Of a stretch of DNA of 64,000 nt, positions 38,332 to 48,605 are shown in pieces. Below the pieces are notes generated by a model, which searched no databases, was not told the origin of the DNA, and saw only the letters and a program-made list of their open reading frames with translations. The position numbers were made by a program, and so were the translations under genes. The DNA lies in NCBI GenBank assembly GCA_030435675.1, contig CM059623.1, positions 11,310,012-11,374,011 of the forward strand. The letters run 5' to 3'. Each line of letters begins with the position of its first letter. Within the stretch, counting starts at the first letter, position 1. The DNA comes from Steinernema hermaphroditum. Lineage: Eukaryota > Nematoda > Chromadorea > Rhabditida > Steinernematidae.

Positions 38332-40521
38332 ATAGGGAAGAATTGGTTTTCTGTTCGGATTTTTCGCTTTTTTTGGTTTCAGATTCAGATTCAGGCTCCG
38401 AGATGCATCCAGTTCCGAAATTCAAACGTCCTGGGATCTTTCAACGCAGGCTCAGACCACCGGATTCTTCGAGCGACGATCCAACCTCCGACACCGAGGC
38501 TCTGGAGAGAAGATCAGCCATCCATGAAGAAGAAAAGACTGAATCGGGAGCTCTTCAAGATGGCAGTCGCCCTCAACCCGCCGAGGATCAACACGGAATC
38601 GCAGGAAGGATATACTCAGCTCACCGAGTATGTTCACGAAGCCGCTCGGTTTGCCGAAGAAGATGAAGAAAAGAAGAACCGACTCAGCTCAAGAACCACC
38701 GATCTCCTGCGACAGAGACACGTACTTCGAAGACGACAAGTCACCAGCGACGACCGAATCGCCCTCACGGAGATGAACAAGCTGATCCGTCGTGAGGTGC
38801 GAAACGATCTCAACGAACATCATCGACGCCTAGTTGAAGAAGCCGTGACGAATTGCAAGGGACTGAGGAAGGTTCGAGGAGAAGTTGCGACCGGCAGAAG
38901 ACGGATAGCTCAGCTGCGTGACAAGGACGGAAACCTCTGCTCGACGAAGACACAGATACACCAGGCCGTCAAGAACTTCTACGAAGAACTGTACGCCTCC
39001 ACTGTGAACGTCGAATACGAAGCCTCCGAAGAGCCTGAGAGATGTCCAGAAATCTTGCCGGGGGAAGTCGAAGAAGCGATGAGAAAAATGAAGACTGGAA
39101 GAAGCCCAGGGAGGGACAAGGTTACGGTTGAAATGCTGAAACTTGCAAAAGACAGTATTCTCGGCCCTCTGACTGGAATCCTGAACTGGTGCCTTAGAAA
39201 CTGTGCGGTTCCCGAGAAGATGGCAGATGCGTCCACGATCTTACTGTTCAAGAAGGGTGATCCGATGCTGCTGAAGAACTACAGACCGATCTCTTTACTC
39301 TCCGCTGTGTATAAGATCCTGACCAAGGTGATTGTCACACGGATTGAGCGGATTTTGGATGCTGAGCAGCCGGAGGAGCAAGCGGGATTCCGAAGAAACT
39401 ACTCCACCATCGACCACCTTCAAACAGTCAATCTTCTGCTGGAGAAGACGCGCGAGTATCGGATCCCAATCTTCATTGCATTTGTTGACTTTGAGAAGGC
39501 GTTCGACTCCGTGGAAATCAACACTGTTTGGAACGCGATCAAACGACAAGGAGTTCCGGCCGCGATTATCAACCTGCTCCGGAAGATCTACGCAGAAGCC
39601 TCGTCCTACGTCCAACTTGGCGAAGAACGTGTGCGAATCAAGATCCAGAGAGGAGTCCGTCAAGGAGACACCATAAGCCCGAAACTCTTCACGGCGACAC
39701 TCGAAGACGTCTTCAGAGAACTCGACTGGGATGACTTCGGGATCAACATCAATGGTACGAAGCTCTCCAATCTTCGATTTGCAGACGATATCGCGCTGAT
39801 CGCCAACACGGAAGAAGAACTGCAACAGATGGTGACCGAACTAGATGACGCGTCCCGAAGAAGTGGCCTGAAGATCAACCGGGAGAAGACAAAAATTCTG
39901 GCCACACACGAAGCGTCGATTTTGCTGAACGGAGAAGAAATTGAGCAAGTTGAAGCCTTCATCTACCTCGGACAAGAAGTCAGACTGAAGAGAGACCACT
40001 CCAAGGAGATCACCAGAAGAATCCAGAGCGGATGGAATGTATTCAGGCGATACAAGGACTTCCTGACCTCCAGAAGCGTCCTGATGCGATGGAAACGAAG
40101 GCTCTTCAACCAGTGCGTCCTCCCCGCCATGCTCTACGGCGCCGAAACTTGGTCGCCCACGATGTCAGCACGGAAGAAACTCTCGACCGCTCAACGACGG
40201 ATGGAGCGGAGAATGGCCGGAGTCCGTCTGCTAGACAGAAAGAGCAACGAGTGGCTCCGATGCGTGACCAAGGTAAAGGATATCGACGAAGCTGCAAGAA
40301 GACGAAAATGGAATTTCGCCTGGAAGATGGCGAATGGAAGCCCGGAAAACTGGTCCAACCGACTAGAGGAATGGCGCCCACCCGTGAAGAGGCCTCTTGG
40401 ACGACCACGGACCCGATGGTGCGATGAATTTACGAAGAAACTCGGCAGCAGACGATGGCGACACCGAGCGCAAGAAGAAGCCAGGCAGTTGTGGCTAAAT
40501 TTGGGGTGCGACAACATGTAA
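38332..40521 (+). mobile_element. RTE-like non-LTR retrotransposon, 5-prime truncated, intact RT frame
   Basis: One frame runs from after a TAA at 38,329 to the stop at 40,519-40,521; the longest ATG-started part (38,524) is 665 codons. Upstream of that ATG the frame contains FNAGSDHRILRATI (38,440-38,481), the SDH end motif of an APE-type endonuclease, so the element has lost most of its endonuclease. Reverse transcriptase motifs follow: NYRPISLLSAVYKIL, EQAGFRR, FVDFEKAFDSV (catalytic Asp about residue 322), GVRQGDTISPKLF, LRFADDIAL (FADD at 419-422), GLKINREKTKI and FIYLGQEV. The C-terminal region has LGRPRTRWCDEF, typical of RTE/BovB-type and related insect and nematode elements. Function: target-primed reverse transcription of its RNA. 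It is probably immobile without the endonuclease. A frame-disrupted mirror copy lies at 59.6-61.9 kb. Confidence 0.88.
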
Positions 40522-40883
40522 TATGTTTGATATCGCAAATAAATTCGTAATTGGTTTCAGATTATCGGACATCTAAACCTACACCTCTGGTTGAAGCCGA
40601 ATTCATTTTGGGCGCAAAGTGGGCGCTAATAGATGCCATGCCATGAAAACAAGAATCTCTCAGCTCAAGGTGGAAAGCCGCTGTGGAGATTAACTTGAAA
40701 AGATGCGGTCTCGGGTAGTCGAAGTTTTTGTGGATCCAAAGGTAATTTTTTCCACATTTGGCCTGTGTGTCATTAAAGTGCAAGTGCACTCGTGGAGTCG
40801 CTATATGGACATAGTAGTGAGTGATAGCGAGTTACATTTTCTGCCGGTTTTGCTAACTTCCAAGGGACAAAACATCTTCAAAA
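40522..40883. other. Spacer between retrotransposon and TIR element
   Basis: It holds the possible 3-prime tail of the retrotransposon (AATAAATTCG near 40,540) and a 65-codon frame (40,703-40,900) that is also present in the mirror arm at 59,246-59,443. The frame has no recognisable motif. The segment GGTTTTGCTAACTTCCAAGGGACAAAAC is related in inverted form to 41,975-42,000, so the TIR element may have nested or extended ends. Confidence 0.4.
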
Positions 40884-41869
40884 GCAATTTCGAGGGTTAG
40901 TTTCACATCAGAAACGTTCCATATTCCTTTTCATCGGATGTTATAGTCGATTTCAAAAAACTTGTACCCTTTTCATCGTCCGGTCCTGGCACGCCATTTT
41001 TGCACGTTCGCGGCGTGTGGTCGCGTCATTCATAAGGCGAAATCGTGAATTTACGGAATCGTCAGTAGTGTTCGTCGTTTTTCTCCATGGTTTCGGGCAT
41101 TTCTTGGAAAATCGCAAGCGTAGTCCTTTTCCTTAGTCAATTGCGTGTCGAATGAGCGCCGATTTACGGAAGGTAGAGTTTTCTTCGCGGAAGGGTAGCA
41201 TTTTATCGAACCAGCTACCAATATTTTCCAGCTTTTTGTACAATTTTTGTGGGTTTTCACGTTGTAATCACGTCCTAATCGTTTCTCATGCTCTCCTTAC
41301 CCTAATAGCTTTCATTACGGCAAGACCAAAAGTAAAAAACAACCACATATCAGGTGGATTAGCGTATCTTCTGTTTCGACGCGAGATGCGACTCTTCCGA
41401 AGAAAAGTACTGATTTTCAATGCTTGTTGACTTGATATGTTGTTTAATATGAAAGTCATTAGGATAAAGAAGACACGCGAACCGATTACAACGTGAAAAC
41501 CCACAAAAATTGGACAAAAAGTTGAAAAATATTTGTAGCTGGTTCGATAAAATGCTACCCTTCCGCGAGGAAAACTCTGCTTTCCGTGAATCGGCGCTCA
41601 TTCGACGCGCAATTGACTAAGGAAAAGGAATACGCTTGCGCTTTTCCGAGAAACGCCCGAAACCATGGAGAAAAACGACGAAGACTACTGACGATTCCGT
41701 AAATTCACTATTTCGCCTTATGAATGACGCGACCACACGCCGCGAACGTGCAAAAATGGCGTGCCAGGACCGGACGATGAAAAGGGTACAAGTTTTTTGA
41801 AATCGACTATAACATCCGATGAAAAGGAATATGGAACGTTTCTGATGTGAAACTAACCCTCGAAATTGC
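40884..41869. mobile_element. 986-bp DNA element with about 430-bp terminal inverted repeats
   Basis: The ends are GCAATTTCGAGGGTTAGTTT and its reverse complement. Arms 40,884-41,320 and 41,440-41,869 match almost throughout (landmarks: CGTCCGGTCCTGGCACGCCA, TGCACGTTCGCGGCGTGTGG, TAGCTGGTTCGATAAAATGC), leaving a spacer of about 120 bp. No transposase frame is present, so it would be a non-autonomous foldback/TIR element. The true ends are uncertain because weaker inverted similarity continues outside them. The element is mirrored at 58,274-59,262. Confidence 0.75.
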
Positions 41870-42039
41870 CAAATTCATGGCGAAGATCTTTTTCAGCACT
41901 AGAAATAACGCGAGCAAGTGAAATAAGTCGAAACAAATGCTTTGTAGCTGGTTCGATAAAAAGACGAAGACGTTTTGTTCCTCAAGAGTTAGCAAAACCA
42001 ACAAAAAATGATGAAACAACATCAACTGCTTTCTCCTTG

Positions 42040-42330
42040 CGGTTGTTGAGGTGTTTTCCTTTGTTTCGATGCCTCTCCCACGTTTTCCCATGCCTTCCCA
42101 CGTTTTCCCACGCCTTCCCACGTTTTCTCATGGCTTGCTATACTACACTCCCCATGACAAGTTCCACTTTCCCCATGGCTAGCCCCCATTTCTCATTGCC
42201 AGCCACATTTTCTCATGGCTAACCTTTGTTTCGATGCCTCTCCCACGTTTTCCACCCTTCTCCCACGACATCTGCCACGATGACTGCCACAGCCACGTTT
42301 TAGACCTACCCGTACCTTTAAGAAGGCCTG
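42040..42330. repeat. CCCACGTTTTCCCATGCCT tandem and duplicated repeat
   Basis: Three 20-bp units of TCCCACGTTTTCCCATGCCT type start at about 42,077, and the block TTTGTTTCGATGCCTCTCCC occurs at both 42,060 and 42,226. It is mirrored at about 57,860-58,080. No coding frame is supported, and it separates the TIR element from gene A. Confidence 0.7.
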
Positions 42331-42557
42331 AAATAGGACTCTAAAAAATTCAAATAATATTCGATTCAATATAAAACGATTCAACAATATGATTCAATAA
42401 TGTAAGGATTTTTAAGTATTCGACAACCCTACCCACAAAAGTACGACTTTAGTCAGATCAAAGGCATCAACGATTTTCGACACTAGACTACGTACGGTAA
42501 AATTAAATGTAAATGTGGTCTTCATACACAACCTCATCCCTTTATGCACATCTGCTC

Positions 42558-44391
42558 TTAAAAGGCAAATCCAGCAATAAGCAGTAATACGGATAAAATC
42601 ACGTTGAATTGAGTAGACACCGCCAACTTCACTTTCACTGGCTTCTGGGCTTTGCTTTGCACGGCAGCATCAACGGCATCTTGATCGTCGTAGTACTGAT
42701 CAGAGAGATTGATTTTGTCCACGTTTTCTTGCTCCGTATCCACGACATCCGAAATATTATTCCCAGTGCGAACGGTTGCTTCATATTCGAAAAAGCCGTA
42801 GGTGACGTATTTTGTTGTCGTTGGCTTCGGAGTGGTTGTTGTCGTCGTTGTAGTTGTTGTCGTGGTGGTGGTGGTGGTTGTTGTTGTTGTTGTTGTCGTA
42901 GGGGGCAAAGTCTTCCCGTCCTTGTGTCTTGTCGTCTTAGGTGTCGTTGTCGTCGTAGTCGTCGTAGTTGTCGTCGTTGTCGTCGTAGTCGTCGTCGTAG
43001 TCGTTGTACTCGTTGGAATAAGGGGTGCCTCATCCTTAGGAACAGCGCTTAAACATGTGATAGGCAGGAGATTGCAAACATGAAACTTACAATTTATATT
43101 CCTTCTTATAAGGCACTATCAACATTTCGTGTGATTCCCTCAAATCTTGTCTGTTAACTCGAATATAACATGGTTGGCGGAATATGACTGTATCAGTTTG
43201 GCCAGCCGCGTCACGCATACGTTGCTGCCTGAAGGATGAGGAGAAAATCAGTAGTTCGTTATTCATTTATATGAACTTACGGGTTATCCTTGACAAGGAC
43301 GGCGGCATACTCTTTTGATCTCTGATGATTGACATTTGGGCTAAATGAGTTAAATTCCGCAACAGATGTGGCAGCGCGGAAACATACTAGTTGAGGCTGA
43401 CAATACTATGCCTGTTGTAAACTTGATTCAGGTACTGTATATGTCGATAAGGGAATTTGTGTGCACCAGCCATTGTTATAGGCTGAAACGACAAAAGTTA
43501 AGAATGTCGTTGCTTAATCTGAACTTACCTCCTTTACACGTCTCATCGGATCGACTTGTTGAAATGGACGCTAAATATTCGTTGACTGATTAATCATTTG
43601 CCCTACGTAAAATCTCACTCACTAAGCCTGGTTCTGTACAACTGTCTTCACTTGTCATTTTCGTTAAGTGCACACTATATTTGCCATTAGAAAACTCGAA
43701 TTCATGGTTGTCAGAATTGTAAGATGCCGATTCAGGATCACAGATATAATTAGATCCTTCCTCTCCATTTAGATTCGCGTATCCCATAAATATCCAGTCG
43801 TCAGCGCGCGGAAACAGCTCAAATACATTCCTGCAAGATCAACATGGTGACAGAAATTAAAGCAGCGTACGACTTACTGAATATCGTATTTGTAATTCAA
43901 GTTCTCGGTAATCCAGAAGCGCACATACGAATTGTGTTCACCAAAGCGCAAAAAGATCAGCCTATTCTCATCATAGTAGAACACTTTGAACTTGTCGTTA
44001 TTATAACACTTTTTGTCCATATTCCTTTTCAAATAGCCCTCAAGATCTTCTTCCCAATCTTCAATATATATGTAATTTTCTTTGAGAAAATTCCACCTCT
44101 CCTGAGTTCTCATCGCCTGGTCCATGAGCACACGCACAAACCCAGCACAGGTCACGGCGTAGTAGAAGTTCTTCCTGAAGTTGTATTCCGGGCATCGGTC
44201 CACTAAAACGTAAGAATAAAATGGCGAAGATTAAACTGAAACTGACTTTTCATAGTCACGGTCCGAATTGCATCCGTTTTCTCGTCATAGCTCACCTGTC
44301 CACGGATCTCGATTCTCCTATCCGGACTTCCATAGCAGAGCAAAGCTCCGGCGAGCAGCAACCACAGCCAACCAAACACGCGAGCCTCCAT
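42558..44391 (-). CDS. Gene A: secreted, Thr-stalk, probably GPI-anchored protein (500 aa), unknown family
   Basis: Eight exons chain in frame on the minus strand: 44,247-44,391; 43,878-44,202; 43,623-43,830; 43,529-43,570; 43,388-43,482; 43,281-43,340; 43,091-43,228; 42,558-43,047. They total 1,503 nt, exactly 501 codons, and the introns are 43-52 bp. The N-terminus MEARVFGWLWLLLAGALLCYG is a signal peptide. The ectodomain (about residues 22-330) has six cysteines (in DRCPEY, VTCAGF, KKCYNN, YICDPE, DSCTEP, QPCYIR). Next come two Thr runs split by PKTTRHKDGKTLPP, an acidic segment, and a hydrophobic tail FNVILSVLLLIAGFAF that ends the protein, as in a GPI signal. I recognise no domain. The start at 44,391 is chosen because the upstream ATG at 44,409 precedes the predicted transcription start. 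Exon 3 could also read through to a stop at 43,590, giving a short soluble form. Gene B is its tandem paralog. Confidence 0.85.
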
Positions 44392-44396
44392 CACAG

Positions 44397-44432
44397 AAAC
44401 TGACGACAATGCGGTCGGCTGGTCTATTTATG
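44397..44432 (-). promoter_or_regulatory. TATA box and initiator of gene A
   Basis: CATAAATA (44,425-44,432) lies 31 nt before the A of TCAGTTT (44,397-44,403), the classical TATA-initiator spacing. Transcription from that A would give a leader of only 10 nt. The block is almost identical upstream of gene B. Confidence 0.6.
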
Positions 44433-44779
44433 CCCATCGCCGCGACATGTGTCTGGAACGGCCTCTGTAGGTGTTGTAGACAGTCTCTGCACCATCGGAG
44501 ACAGTTTCTGCAAAACAAATGAATCACACCAGCGCGTAAAAAATGGAAAAAGCGGTTGAAATTCGCGAAAAACGCGGAATTACAAGTAATCCGAATGTCT
44601 CAAATTATATAAGTTTTACTTGAAGCTCTTGAATATTTCCGAAACCTACTGAAACTGAAAAAGAACTGCAAAGTTGTTTTTGCTCAGAGCATGGTTTGTG
44701 GTCCCCGATAAAGTGAACTAGCACAGGGAAACTTATTTTACTAGACTCAAAATAAAGTAATTAAAAAACCAGTGTGCGG

Positions 44780-46270
44780 AATGGTTGTACGAGAAAAAGA
44801 CCCTGCGAGAAAAAAATACCCTGGGACAAGAAGAGGCTCAGCTATAAGTGTAAGCCTGAGCATCAGCCAAGCCAGCGTTTGCCTACAGGCTTGTAGTCGT
44901 GATGGCTTTGGCAAACCCCGGCTAGGCTTAGGCTCTGGCTTAGGACGATGCCTAGATATTTAACGTTGCGGGCGAGCGAAGCAAGCGCGTATTCGTTTCG
45001 CATATTTTGCATAAATATGAGCAGCACCTCCGCGTGCTGTTTCCTGGGCGCTGTTGCCTTTTCGGTTATCAGTGGCAAAGTCTGCTCGCAGAGAACGAAG
45101 ACCGAAACAAATTTAGAAAGAAACGCAATCGCACAAGAAGCACAGGGTCAACTTGGAGGATTATGTGATAAATTATCCCAGCTATGGCAACAAGTCATGC
45201 TCATCTCTTTTGCGCTTTTCTTTTCTTCTGTTGTAGCCACTCGACACACTTTTACCCAACGTCACCTAAGTTACCCAACGGAGCAGGATTAGGCTAAAAA
45301 AGCGAAGTCGAGAAATGGGATAGACCGTATGCAAAATGAATACAAAGCTCCATAACCAGGAATTTAGGCCGTCAGAAGTATTAGTATAGTAGCACAGCCG
45401 TCAAGAGACTACAGGGCTCGCCCCTGGGGCTCGCATTAAATCAGTAAGCGGATTCTTGATGATCCATAAAGCGAGATGAGAGCGGAGCGACCGATTGACG
45501 GGAGGAATGATGCACAAAGAAGCCTTATTGTCTCCTCGCCCCTATACCCATTCCAGATAGTCCCCCACTTTCGAACTATAAAAGGGCGCAGTGCCCAACG
45601 GGAAAGGAGAAAAGCTTTTGTGGTGCATTTGCTGATGAACAGAAGATCAACTTGCCAAGTTGTGACTCGAAGAACAGAGGACTATTGCCATAGCTGGGAT
45701 ATTTTCTCGCGGCATATTTTCTCGCAGGGATATTTTCTCGCGGGATATTTTCTCGCGGGATATTTTCTCACAGGGATATTTTCTCCCGGGATATTTTCTC
45801 GCAGGGATATTTTCTCCACCAACGTCGGAATTCATAACAAGGTCAGAAAAGGTAGAAAGAAAACAGCGCGAACTCCAGCTGAGTACGAATAGAATAATGA
45901 AAGTTACTCAAACTCTCGCAAATCCACTGAAATCAGTGAATCAAAAATGTTGCAACTCACCTGGTCCACCCTGTATATGGGTGGAAAATCGGCCTTCATG
46001 GTCCACCATGTATATGGGTGGGCAGGGTGGGACGTATAGCGAACATACACACTAACGCCTCAAAAATAGCGACTACTATGCTGAACTAAAGCAAGATGAC
46101 TCTCATCTGCTATTTACCGTACTTTCCACCGTACTCTTTCGTCGACTAGCCGCGCCGAGACTCGGAACGTTGGAACGACTGGCTCCGCCGAAGTGTCCAA
46201 CTCCCCACCCCGACAGAGGAACCATTCACGCTTCATCCCAAATAAAAAGACACCCGGCCAGTTTGTGCGA
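44780..46270. repeat. Intergenic dispersed-repeat block between genes A and B
   Basis: It contains a sequence with GTTGCGGGCGAGCGAAGC and GCTCGCCCCTGGGGCTCGC, related to 19.8 kb, a 15-bp tandem array, and two copies of TGGTCCACC[AC]TGTATATGGGTGG at about 45,961-46,022. Frames here (114 codons at 44,948; 138 codons at 45,476) are repeat-derived and not supported as genes. Its mirror is at about 54,060-55,370. Confidence 0.6.
45696..45818. repeat. 15-bp tandem array, GGGATATTTTCTCGC, 8 units
   Basis: Eight slightly varying units such as GGGATATTTTCTCGCA lie head to tail. The repeat reads as a GYFLA-like pentapeptide only because the period is a multiple of three. It is mirrored at 54,311-54,436. 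Confidence 0.85.
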
Positions 46271-46345
46271 AAAAAAAAATCGCAAAAATTAAATGTAAAT
46301 ATATGATCTTTATGCACAACCTCATCCCTTTATGCACATCTGCTC

Positions 46346-48204
46346 TTAAAAGACAAATCCAGCAATAAGCAGTGATCCTGATAAAATCACGTTGAATTGA
46401 GTAGACACCGCCAACTTCACTTTCACTGGCTTCTGGGCTTTGCTTTGCACGGCAGCATCAACGGCATCTTGATCGTCGTAGTACTGATCAGAGAGACGGA
46501 TAGACGGAGCGTTCGCGGTTTCTTGCGCCGTATCCACGACATCCGAAATATTATTCCCAGTGCGAACATCTGATTCAACTACTTCAAAGCCGAACGTAAC
46601 CTCTGCTGTTGTTGTTGGCTTCGGAGTGGTTGTCGTCGTCGTTGTAGTTGTTGTCGTGGTGGTGGTGGTAGTGGTGGTGGTTGTCGTAGGGGGCAAAGTC
46701 TTCCCGTCCTTGTGTCTTGTTGTCTTGGGTGTCGTTGTCGTTGTAGTCGTTGTCGTAGTCGTCGTTGTAGTCGTCGTTGTAGTCGTTGTTGTAGTCGTTG
46801 TACTCGTTGGAAGAGGGGCTTCCATCCCTTCGGGAATAGCGCTTAAACATGTAATAGGCAAGAGGTTGCAAACATGAAACTTACAATCTGTTGTATATGA
46901 ACTCAGGCACTATTAACATTTCGTGTGATTCCCGCAAATCTGGTCTGTTAACTCGAATATAACATGGTTGGTGAAGTGTGACTGTATCAGTTTGGCCAGC
47001 CGCGTCACGCATACGTTGATGCCTGAAGGATGAGATAAAAATTAGTAGTTCGTTATTCATTTATATGAACTTGCAGGCTATCCTTGACAAGGACGGCGGC
47101 ATATTGTTTTGATCCCTGATGGTTGTCATTTGGGCTAAATGAGTTAAATTCCGCAACAGATGTGGCAGCGCGGAAACATACTAGTTGAGGCTAACAATAC
47201 TATGCCTGTTGTAAACTTGATTTAGGTACTGTATATGTCGATAAGGAAATTTGCTTGAACCAGCCATTGTTATAGGCTGAAACGGCAAAATTTAGGAATA
47301 TCGTTGCTTAATCTGAATTTACCATCTGTAAATGCCTTAACGGATCAATTTGTTGCAACGGGTGCTAAATAATCGTTGACTGATTAATCATTTGCCCTAC
47401 GTAAAATCTCACTCACTGAGCCTGGTTCTGTACAACTGCCTTCACTTGTCAATTTTCTCCAGCGAACATTATATTTGCCATTAGGGAACTTGAATTCCTT
47501 TTCGTCAGGATTGAAAGATGCCGCTTCAGGATCACATATAAAATTAGGTCCTTCCGCTCCATTTTGATATCCCATCAACTTCCAGCTCTCATCGAACGGA
47601 TGTGGAAATTCCATGAAAACTCCAGACTCCCTACAAGATTATCATGGTGACGGAAATTAAAATAGCGTACCGCTGCTTATGAAGTGGTCCATATCGCGCG
47701 TCAGGCGAAATCCAGTAGCGCACATACGAATTGTGTCCACCAAAGCGCAAGAAGATAAGCCTATACTCATCATAGTAGAACACCTTGAACTTGTCGTTAT
47801 TATAACACTTCTTGTTCATATTCTCCTTCAATGTCTGCTCAAGATCTTCTTGCCAATCGAGGATGTATTTCCTTCCTTTACTTTTCGCTGCAGTATCGGC
47901 ATACCACATCCACATAGTCCTGAACTTTTGGTCCATAAACACACGCACAAACCCAGCACAGGTCACGGCATAGTAGAAATTGCCCCTGAAGTTGTATTCC
48001 GGACATCGGTCCACTATAAAACGTAAGAATAAAATCGTGAAGATTAAGCTAAAACTGACTTTTCATAGTCACGGTCCGAATTGCATCCGTTTTCTCGTCA
48101 TAGCTCACCTGTCCACGGATCTCGATTCTCCTATCCGGACTTCCATAGCAGAGCAAAGCTCCGGCGAGCAGCAACCACAGCCAACCAAACACGCGAGCCT
48201 CCAT
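46346..48204 (-). CDS. Gene B: paralog of gene A (510 aa), unknown family
   Basis: Eight exons: 48,060-48,204; 47,671-48,013; 47,417-47,630; 47,323-47,364; 47,182-47,276; 47,075-47,134; 46,885-47,022; 46,346-46,841. They total 1,533 nt, exactly 511 codons, with the same intron positions and phases as gene A. Intron 6 uses a GC donor (CT|GCAAGT) where gene A has GTAAGT. Signal peptide, all six ectodomain cysteines, Thr stalk, acidic segment (DQYYDDQDAVDAAVQSK) and hydrophobic tail are kept. Exon 2 differs sharply in one patch: B has FRTMWMWYADTAAKSKGRKY where A has MRTQERWNFLKENYIYI. B is 18 nt longer in exon 2 and 6 nt longer in both exons 3 and 8. With gene A it forms a tandem pair of about 2.25-kb units in the same orientation. 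Role unknown; a cell-surface or cuticle-facing recognition protein is inference. Confidence 0.85.
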
Positions 48205-48208
48205 CACA

Positions 48209-48245
48209 GAAACTGACGACAATGCGGTCGGTTGGTCTATTTATA
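48209..48245 (-). promoter_or_regulatory. TATA box and initiator of gene B
   Basis: TATAAATA (48,238-48,245) sits 31 nt before the A (48,214) of TCAGTTT, with a 10-nt predicted leader before the ATG at 48,204. The match to the gene A promoter extends further upstream (CTCCGATGGTGCAGAGACTG), so the pair is probably co-regulated. Confidence 0.65.
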
Positions 48246-48605
48246 CCCATCGCCGCGACATGTGTCTGGAACGGCCTCTGCAGGTGTTGTAGACAGTCTC
48301 TGCACCATCGGAGACAATTTCTGCAAAACAAATGAATGACACGAGCGCGAAAAATGGAAACAGCGGTTGAAATCCGCAACAATTGCGGGATTACGAGGTT
48401 ATGTATGTTTTACTTGAAGCTCTACAATATTTCCGAAACCTACTGGAACTAAAAAAAGAACTGCAAAGTTGTTTTTGCTCAGAGCATGGTCTGTGTCCAC
48501 CGATAAGGTGAACTAACACCGGGAAACGTATTTCGATGTATGCGGCAACACGAACAATAAAAATCTTGTAATTATGGTAAATACATAACAAAGCGTGTCC
48601 ACAAT

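Noticed and set aside
38142..38666. 174-codon frame upstream of the reverse transcriptase as a separate ORF1 protein
   Set aside because: Its second half overlaps the endonuclease/RT frame in another phase and reads through an intron-like T-rich stretch; no ORF1 motif such as a zinc knuckle is seen.
42802..43083. Val-rich and Cys/Arg-rich plus-strand frames over the gene A stalk
   Set aside because: They are antisense shadows of the Thr codon repeat in exon 8; the spliced minus-strand model explains the sequence fully.
44391..44409. Upstream start MSSVSV for gene A
   Set aside because: The ATG at 44,409 lies before the predicted transcription start at 44,401, and the signal peptide is better from 44,391.
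45476..45892. 138-codon frame with GYFLA repeats
   Set aside because: It is created by the 15-bp tandem array; no splice sites, signal peptide or other coding evidence.
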